DNA of 64,000 nt from Prevotella sp. Lineage in GTDB: Bacteria > Bacteroidota > Bacteroidia > Bacteroidales > Bacteroidaceae. The notes under the pieces are model-generated. The model did not search any database, had not been told where the DNA came from, and saw only the letters and a program-made list of their open reading frames with translations. Within the stretch, counting starts at the first letter, position 1. The number at the start of each line of letters is the position of its first letter. The stretch is taken from the NCBI GenBank assembly GCA_017618275.1, contig JAFZUS010000101.1:62001-126000 (forward strand), in the 5' to 3' direction. Shown piece by piece: positions 57,920 through 64,000 of the stretch. Made by a program: the position numbers and the translations under genes.

Positions 57920-60900
57920 TTACAGATTACAGGTTACGGCCTTGCCGTTGTAATTCACCATCACTCCCTCTGGATTGTCGAGGTTCAGGGGCTTTGGAGC
58001 GTCCTTTGTGATCAGCACCACGTTGAAACGACGATTCTTCAACATACCATTGAACTGTCCCTTGCGGGCAGAGAAACTGACGGTCTTGGCTTCGTCGTCG
58101 TAGGTGATATCGATGGTGGCATACTTTCCCTTCTCGTAGTTGTAGTTCGTACCTTCGTCCTCGTAGAGTTGGAAGGTGCCGTTCTGACCAGCATAGATAT
58201 AGAGGTTGATGAGTTCCGCTGGTTTCTCGTCGCTCCACTCCATCTCAGGACCGAAGGGGATAATGGCACCCTCACGGACGAAGACGGGAATCTGCTCATA
58301 AGGTGCATCGACAATCAGGCGCTGACCTCCCTTGATGTATTCGTTAGTATAAAGATTATACCAACCGCATTGTTCTGGGAAATAGACAGAGCGGTTGCGA
58401 GCCTTGTAGTAGCCTACAGGACAGGCCATCAGCGAAGGACCGAACATCCACTGGTTGCCGATATCCTCTACTTCCTTGTCGCCATTGAAGTCCATCACCA
58501 GCGCACGCATTAGGGTGTAGTCCTTGAAATGAGCCCAACCAGCCATCGAATAGAGATATGGCATCAGGCGATAGCGTAATTTGTCGTAATAGACAAACGA
58601 CTTATAAGCAGGATGCTCATCAGGCGCAATGTTCCAGATTTCGCGAAGCGGCCACTGACCATGCGAGCGGAACAGAGGGATAAAGGTACCAAACTGGTTC
58701 CAACGGGTCTGTAACTCACGCCACTCTTTCAGGTCTTCGTTCTCTTGACCAGTACGGTCAAAGAGTTGCTGGGCAGCCACATAGCGGTTCTCTACACAGA
58801 AACCGCCCTGGTCCATACCCCAGAAGGGAATACCTGAAATAGAGTAGTTCAAACCGGCTGTCATCTGGGCACGCATATCCTCCCAACGGGTACCTATATC
58901 ACCACTCCAGGTAGCAGTGGAGAAACGCTGCTCTCCTGCAAAACCACTACGGGTCAACAGGAACACACGAGGTTCGTTCTGCTTACCCTTCCATACACTG
59001 CGCTGACCATTATAGATAGCATCCGCATTAACTGTACTATAGGCATTGAAATACTCTGTAGAAGTACCGAGGGCTGTTGGGCCTGAAAGGGCCTTGCGAT
59101 ACCACATCGGGGTACAGTCACGGACATTGGGCTCTGAGGCATCCATCCACCAGGCATCGACACCTGCAATTCCATCGTGATTGAACTTCGTATAGAGTTT
59201 CTCGTCCATCTGTCGCCAGAACATCTTTCGTGCACCTGCATCGTAGGCATCATAGAAGCCATTTGTGTAACCAGGTCCCACCCAGTCGTGGATATCATCC
59301 GTAGGACTCTGGATATACATCCAACCCTTCGCATCCAGTTCCTTGTAGTTGTCCGTATTGCAATAGAACTTAGGCCATACGGAGATCATAAAACGTCCAT
59401 GCATCTGATGCACATTGTCGAGCATCTGCTGGGGATTGGGATAGCGCGAAGCCTCGAACTCATGACTACCCCACTGATCCTCGGGCCAGTAGTTCCAGTC
59501 TTGTACGATATTGTCGATGGGGATATGACGCTTGCGGAATTCAGCAAGGGTACTCTCCAACTCCTCAGAAGTCTTATAGCGCTCGCGACTCTGCCAGAAA
59601 CCTAACACCCATTTGGGATAGAGCGAGGCCTTACCAGTCAACGTGCGATAGCCGGAAATTACCTGATCGAGATTCTCACCTGCAATAAAGTAATAGTCCA
59701 TATCCTTCGCCATCTCGCTCCATACAGAGAGTTTGCCCCGTTCCTCAGCGCTGCGAGGCTCAGCCACACGCAGGCCACAGTAAGCCTCACCACCATCTGG
59801 CTGCCACTCGATGCGCAGTTGGACGCGCTTTTTCTTCTCCATCGTCACCTCAAACTTATAGGCATTGGGGTTCCAGGATGTGCGCCAACGCTCTGGCACC
59901 ACCTCCTTACCGTCGATATAGACCTTGATATAGCCGCTGTAATACAGAATGAACTGGTACAATTCCTTCATACCCTTACACTGGCAGTTGCCTTTGCAAT
60001 CGCAACGGCCACCGTCGCAGCATTTGGGTTCAATAAAGCCCTCATAGATCACATTGGCACCAGCCAACTGGAAACCCTTGGGGAAGTTCTTGATGCCACC
60101 ATTATCCGTCTTGAGAGCGATCTCAGACTTCTCAGGCGTTCCATATTCATAATAGATAGAATCCTCACCGCGCACCAGTTTCCTACCAGTACGATCAATA
60201 TATGTTCCTGTGAGATGTCCCTTATTACCCTGCTTGTCGTAGAGGCGGAAGGCACGATTCAACTGGAGGTAGTCGTTGGGATTTCCAAAACGACAGTAAC
60301 TGTAAGAGTCCCACAGCAGACCATAGTTCTTATTAGACAACACAAAAGGAATCGACACCTTAGTATTATACTGGAACAGATCTTCGTTCTTGCCCTTCAT
60401 ATTAAACTCCTCGCTCTGGTGCTGACCCAAGCCGTAGAAAGCCTCATCGTCAGGACTATCAAACTTCATCTGCCAAGTGAGACCGTGCTTGGCTTCCTCT
60501 GGCACGGTGAAGCCCGTCTTTATACCCAGTTCACGCTCAGGCACTGTGAAGTCCCAGAACTGCTTACCATCCTTGGCCTCCTTTAGCAACTGATTGCCAT
60601 CGCCATCGAAGAACGTCACCTCGCCAGTGGCTTTCGACACCACAGCCTTTACGTTCTGAGCCTTCACGACCACATTGTCGCCTTCCTCTATTACTGAGTA
60701 AGTACCTTTTGCAGGTGCCACTTGCGGTACAATCATCAACGAGGCCGGTTTTTCCGGCAGTGCCTCCTTCGAGGTGGCCCGCACACGGATGATGTTACTA
60801 TTCATTACTTCCAGACGGATTACTTTTGCCTGACCTTCGTCAGGACGGATAGTCACCGTGTTCCCACTGGTCTGCACCTCAGCCGCGAAAGAGATTCCTG

Positions 60901-60940
60901 TCAGCAACAGGGCAGACACCACACATAGTAGTTTCTTCAT
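57920..60940 (-). CDS. GH31 glycoside hydrolase with inserted PA14 domain
   Basis: 1006 aa with a signal peptide (LLCVVSALLLTGISFA). The N-terminal GH31 sandwich contains an inserted PA14 domain (about 240-390, ELYQFILYYSGYIKVYIDGK). This carries an unusual Cys-rich loop, CCDGGRCDCKGNCQCKG (about 303-319). The barrel follows: nucleophile Asp in AGVDAWWMDASEPN, acid/base region TATWSGDIGTRWEDM and FWGMDQGGF. The PA14-GH31 layout is that of xyloglucan alpha-xylosidases of Bacteroides and Cellvibrio. It follows the sensor gene by 30 bp in the same operon. Confidence 0.9.
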   Translation of the reverse strand: MKKLLCVVSALLLTGISFAAEVQTSGNTVTIRPDEGQAKVIRLEVMNSNIIRVRATSKEALPEKPASLMIVPQVAPAKGTYSVIEEGDNVVVKAQNVKAVVSKATGEVTFFDGDGNQLLKEAKDGKQFWDFTVPERELGIKTGFTVPEEAKHGLTWQMKFDSPDDEAFYGLGQHQSEEFNMKGKNEDLFQYNTKVSIPFVLSNKNYGLLWDSYSYCRFGNPNDYLQLNRAFRLYDKQGNKGHLTGTYIDRTGRKLVRGEDSIYYEYGTPEKSEIALKTDNGGIKNFPKGFQLAGANVIYEGFIEPKCCDGGRCDCKGNCQCKGMKELYQFILYYSGYIKVYIDGKEVVPERWRTSWNPNAYKFEVTMEKKKRVQLRIEWQPDGGEAYCGLRVAEPRSAEERGKLSVWSEMAKDMDYYFIAGENLDQVISGYRTLTGKASLYPKWVLGFWQSRERYKTSEELESTLAEFRKRHIPIDNIVQDWNYWPEDQWGSHEFEASRYPNPQQMLDNVHQMHGRFMISVWPKFYCNTDNYKELDAKGWMYIQSPTDDIHDWVGPGYTNGFYDAYDAGARKMFWRQMDEKLYTKFNHDGIAGVDAWWMDASEPNVRDCTPMWYRKALSGPTALGTSTEYFNAYSTVNADAIYNGQRSVWKGKQNEPRVFLLTRSGFAGEQRFSTATWSGDIGTRWEDMRAQMTAGLNYSISGIPFWGMDQGGFCVENRYVAAQQLFDRTGQENEDLKEWRELQTRWNQFGTFIPLFRSHGQWPLREIWNIAPDEHPAYKSFVYYDKLRYRLMPYLYSMAGWAHFKDYTLMRALVMDFNGDKEVEDIGNQWMFGPSLMACPVGYYKARNRSVYFPEQCGWYNLYTNEYIKGGQRLIVDAPYEQIPVFVREGAIIPFGPEMEWSDEKPAELINLYIYAGQNGTFQLYEDEGTNYNYEKGKYATIDITYDDEAKTVSFSARKGQFNGMLKNRRFNVVLITKDAPKPLNLDNPEGVMVNYNGKAVTCNL

Positions 60941-60970
60941 TTTTCTTATGTTTTAGTCTTTTTCTATTTA

Positions 60971-63900
60971 TTATTCTATAATCACAGCATCCTCAACCTC
61001 TGGATCCTCTACGGGAAGGCTGATGGTAAATACCGATCCACCACCAGGGTTATCGGTCACAGAAATAGTGCCATGATGAGCCTCCACCACAGCCTTTACC
61101 CTATCAAGACCTATACCCTCATCATCAACAAACGGGTCGAAAAGGTGCTCCTTCAATTCTTCTTTGATACCAATTCCCGTGTCAGCCACAAGGATAGCGG
61201 CACGCTCCGCTGACGGCTTCAAAGCAGTCACCTGCACCTTACTGCCTGAAAGCGAGAACTTCACGGCATTGTTAAGCAACGTCTCAATAACGTTCTTCAT
61301 ATTATCAGCATCAAAGTAGAGATCAATCTTCTCGAAGGAAGAATTGAAGAGGAATTTCATCCGCTTCTCGGCAGGTGCCTTGTAATTGTCGCAGATATCT
61401 TTCAAGAATGTCACAAGATCCTGTACACTCCTGTGAAGTTCTACTTTGGGCATCTCTGGAACTCTCGACTTCGGGTCTATTCCCGTATCATCCACAAGTT
61501 CACTCTCATGGAACACCTCTATCTTTTCCTCTTCTGCCTGAGACGGTGCCCCATCCTTCGACTTCAACGTATAGCCTTCCTTCAGCATCTGGGTACGCAT
61601 CTCACTCATCCACTGACGTTTCTCCTGTTCACGGGCCAGCGCATAGACCTCTTCCTTCTCAGCATGTTTCTTCAGGAACCACTTGCGCCACAACCATGCA
61701 CCACCGGCAATAATCAGCATATAGAGCAGAATCATCCAACGGGTCCGATAAAGTGGCGGAAGGATGGTTATCTCCAACTGACTTTCCTCCTCGCCCAGCG
61801 TACCGTCTCCATTGAGGATTCTTACACAAAGCGTATAGGAACCAGCACGCAACGAGTTGTAAGTGATGTTGGGGTTCAGTGACGATGTTCTTACCCAATT
61901 ATCGTTGAAGCCCGCCAGTTTATAGGCAAAACGCTTACGGTTATTGACTGCCACCTTATTTGTAGCCAGTTGAATCGTAAACTGATCGTTGTATTTCAAG
62001 GTTATACTACGGCACACATCAAGGGCCTCGTCGAGAATGACACGTCCCTTAAACTCACGCCCCACCTGAACATCCTGGTCGAAAATCTGGAGTCCGCTGA
62101 ATATAGGACGTTCATCACTCCTTTTATCCTGCAACAAAGAAGGATCGATGATATCGAGTCCGCCCTGTCCACCCACGAGCACCTTACCATCGCGGGTCAA
62201 CCACATGCTGCGCTGATTATAAGTTGCCTTTTGCAGGCCATCGGCACTGCCATAACTACGGATAGAGAAATGCCACGTACCGTCCTCCTGCTGCTGTGGG
62301 ACGATTCTCGAAATACCATGATCCGTCACTGCCCAGATATTATGCTTTTTATCCTCTAAGATAGAATTGACACTAGACCCCATCAGGCCATCAGTCATAT
62401 CAAGGAGTGCCTGGAACTTGGTCTTCTGGTCATAGACGATAATGCCAATGTTGGAACCATGCCAAATCAACCCCCTACTGTCTTCTATGACATAGTTTGT
62501 CGAGCCAGGACTTACAGGCACTTCGGGATTCTCAGGAATCGCCTGGTTGATGAGTTTGCGGCTCACAGGGTTCACCAGCGAATAATAATAACTTGAACCC
62601 ACCATCAGCCAACCTTTCTTGTTCCAACTCAGGGAGTTCAAATAGTCGCCTGGAATAACGGTATTCTTTGAGTTCCACGTCGTGAATTTCTTGGTCTTGG
62701 GATCAAACATCTGCAAGCCACCGCCAAGGGTACTCAGCCACAAGCGTCCCCACTTGTCCTCATTCAAGGCCCACACACTGTTGTTTGCCAACTCACCAGG
62801 CTTTCCTGTTGCCTGAATGTTGTAAATCGTGGCCTGTGTGTGGTCTGAGGGAGATAGTACGGCATGCGACAATCCGCCGTTATACGAGCCGAACCAGATC
62901 GTACCATCCTTGGCAGGCCATGAACCCACGATGATATTATTGGCCAAGCCACTGTTATCCTTCGTAAAATGGTTCACCACCTCGTTGGTCTTAGGATTAT
63001 AGACGAGAATACCGACATCGTTGGTACCCAACCAGTAATTACCATACTTATCCTCACATGCAGTGGTGATATCGCCGAGTTCGACACTCTTCAGACTGGA
63101 AACACCGGGAATATATTGGTTGACACCGTTCTTATACGTTCCAATCCATACCGTGTTCCTATTGTCCAGATAGAGAGTACGCAACGTATTATCACTGAGA
63201 GAGGCCTCGTCATGCTTGTTGTTCAAGAACTGTTTCCATTGTTTGTTCTTCATGTCAACCACCACGAGTCCGTCATGGTCACACCCCAGCCAGAGACAAT
63301 CGTCCTTATCGACGATCATGCTCCATACCTGCAGCCCAGCAGGTACGCCTTCAACACCTTTGGCGGCCAAATAGTCTAACATCGTATACCATTTCTTGGT
63401 CTTATGCTCTTGGACAAACACCAAAGCCAGTACGTTACACCATATATTCATGTCTTTGTCGACATAGAGTCGGTACTCCTGACTATCGATTCCACTCGTT
63501 TCATACATCCAACGGTCCACCCATTCCACCTCACCTTTTTCGCCATTCAGGCACACAAGTTCACCGTTGTTGGTAACCACCAGCAATTTGTCGCCATATT
63601 CCGCCACCGTGGAGATGCCAAAATTGGGAGAAAATTCGGTCGTGCCGTAACCCATCTTGATAGTGGTGATCTTGTTCTTCTTGGCTTGGGGATGATAGCA
63701 ATAGATGGCCTTCTCGAAATCCTTCACCCAGATATTCTTCTTCGAGTCGATATACAGCCACTCTACATTACAGTTCATTCCAAGTTTGGCCAACACCCTG
63801 GAGGCCTTGCGCTCAAAGGTTTCCGTCACAGGGTCATATACGCAATAGCCCATACCCTGTCTCATCCACAACTTCCCGTCGTCAGCCTCATAGACACGAT

Positions 63901-64000
63901 CACAATAGTTATCGCGCATCGTGGTGGTGTCGCGCAGGTTCGAATAGAAGGTTTTTACACGATAGCCATCATACCGATTCAGGCCATAAGGTGTACTGAT
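60971..64000 (-). CDS. Reg_prop/Y_Y_Y sensor, HTCS-like but without H-box (N-terminus beyond window)
   Basis: At least 1009 codons; the frame is still open at 64000, where ISTPYGLNRYDGYRV is a first Reg_prop blade, so the true start lies outside. Two-bladed-propeller repeats (ENGLWxGT types such as DKWGRLWLSTLGGGLQMFD) are followed by a Y_Y_Y domain (about 62000-61780), a membrane helix and a GHKL ATPase (ETLLNNAVKFS, VADTGIGI, EGIGLDRVKAVVEAHHG). Between helix and ATPase no H-box (S-H-E-x-R-T-P-L) can be found, and the protein ends without receiver or AraC domains. It is first in the CAZyme operon and probably senses the substrate glycan. Confidence 0.85.
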   Translation of the reverse strand: MSTPYGLNRYDGYRVKTFYSNLRDTTTMRDNYCDRVYEADDGKLWMRQGMGYCVYDPVTETFERKASRVLAKLGMNCNVEWLYIDSKKNIWVKDFEKAIYCYHPQAKKNKITTIKMGYGTTEFSPNFGISTVAEYGDKLLVVTNNGELVCLNGEKGEVEWVDRWMYETSGIDSQEYRLYVDKDMNIWCNVLALVFVQEHKTKKWYTMLDYLAAKGVEGVPAGLQVWSMIVDKDDCLWLGCDHDGLVVVDMKNKQWKQFLNNKHDEASLSDNTLRTLYLDNRNTVWIGTYKNGVNQYIPGVSSLKSVELGDITTACEDKYGNYWLGTNDVGILVYNPKTNEVVNHFTKDNSGLANNIIVGSWPAKDGTIWFGSYNGGLSHAVLSPSDHTQATIYNIQATGKPGELANNSVWALNEDKWGRLWLSTLGGGLQMFDPKTKKFTTWNSKNTVIPGDYLNSLSWNKKGWLMVGSSYYYSLVNPVSRKLINQAIPENPEVPVSPGSTNYVIEDSRGLIWHGSNIGIIVYDQKTKFQALLDMTDGLMGSSVNSILEDKKHNIWAVTDHGISRIVPQQQEDGTWHFSIRSYGSADGLQKATYNQRSMWLTRDGKVLVGGQGGLDIIDPSLLQDKRSDERPIFSGLQIFDQDVQVGREFKGRVILDEALDVCRSITLKYNDQFTIQLATNKVAVNNRKRFAYKLAGFNDNWVRTSSLNPNITYNSLRAGSYTLCVRILNGDGTLGEEESQLEITILPPLYRTRWMILLYMLIIAGGAWLWRKWFLKKHAEKEEVYALAREQEKRQWMSEMRTQMLKEGYTLKSKDGAPSQAEEEKIEVFHESELVDDTGIDPKSRVPEMPKVELHRSVQDLVTFLKDICDNYKAPAEKRMKFLFNSSFEKIDLYFDADNMKNVIETLLNNAVKFSLSGSKVQVTALKPSAERAAILVADTGIGIKEELKEHLFDPFVDDEGIGLDRVKAVVEAHHGTISVTDNPGGGSVFTISLPVEDPEVEDAVIIE

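Noticed and set aside
1..64000. tRNA, rRNA, integrase or transposase genes
   Set aside because: None could be recognised; the accessory region shows repeats and remnants but no intact recombinase.

Overview
The window looks like a chromosome segment from a Prevotellaceae member (Prevotella in the broad sense, Bacteroidales). Three kinds of evidence support this. Most transcription units start behind a Bacteroidetes-type -7 box (TAnnTTTG), in several cases with a TTTG about 20 bp further upstream. Gene families typical of the phylum are present: a TonB-dependent receptor paired with a DUF4249 lipoprotein, a BspA-like LRR protein, DUF4294, DUF6078, a VapE-type protein and a Reg_prop/Y_Y_Y sensor. 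Short repeats lie inside many open reading frames without breaking them. No rRNA, tRNA or CRISPR array was seen.

Layout. 0-8.3 kb: edge of an SPFH/prohibitin gene, a PaaI-type thioesterase, a TonB-dependent receptor/DUF4249/accessory protein set, and a two-component system. 8.3-11.4 kb: an orphan antitoxin with a toxin remnant, a BspA-like protein with a dockerin-like tail behind a possible structured leader, and a CPBP-like membrane protein that has lost its motif residues. 11.5-30.9 kb: miaB, an MsbA-type exporter and an envelope-polysaccharide/LPS region. That region holds two LTA-synthase-like enzymes, a lipid A acyltransferase, LicD, glycosyltransferases of families 90, 25, 11-like, 87, 2 and 4, a phosphoethanolamine transferase, a deacetylase, a LicC-like nucleotidyltransferase, a HisC/CobD-like PLP enzyme and GtrA.

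30.9-48.8 kb is an accessory region. It contains a divergent FtsZ-like protein away from any dcw cluster, a DnaB-C-like ATPase with an altered P-loop, two paralogous proteins of unknown function (one frameshifted) and a RhuM-family protein. It also contains a four-gene, visibly AT-rich operon: DUF1848, a methyltransferase-NERD-like-UvrD helicase fusion, TerB, and a GHKL ATPase-DUF3883 protein. This operon is the best candidate for an undescribed, probably anti-phage, system. Beyond it lie a DnaB-like gene remnant, an 85-bp tandem repeat, a DUF6078 gene and a VapE-type ATPase gene enclosed by near-identical inverted repeats of about 112 bp. A dyad, CACAAGnCTTGTG, recurs 39-47 bp upstream of three promoters here and may be a shared operator.

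48.8-64 kb: an HhH/outer-membrane beta-barrel protein, DUF4294, and a five-gene minus-strand operon. That operon encodes a Reg_prop sensor, a PA14-containing GH31, a TPR kinase homologue, a GH2 beta-galactosidase-like enzyme and a YicI-like GH31 alpha-xylosidase. This set fits xyloglucan side-chain removal. Both kinase homologues lack a recognisable phosphoacceptor histidine.
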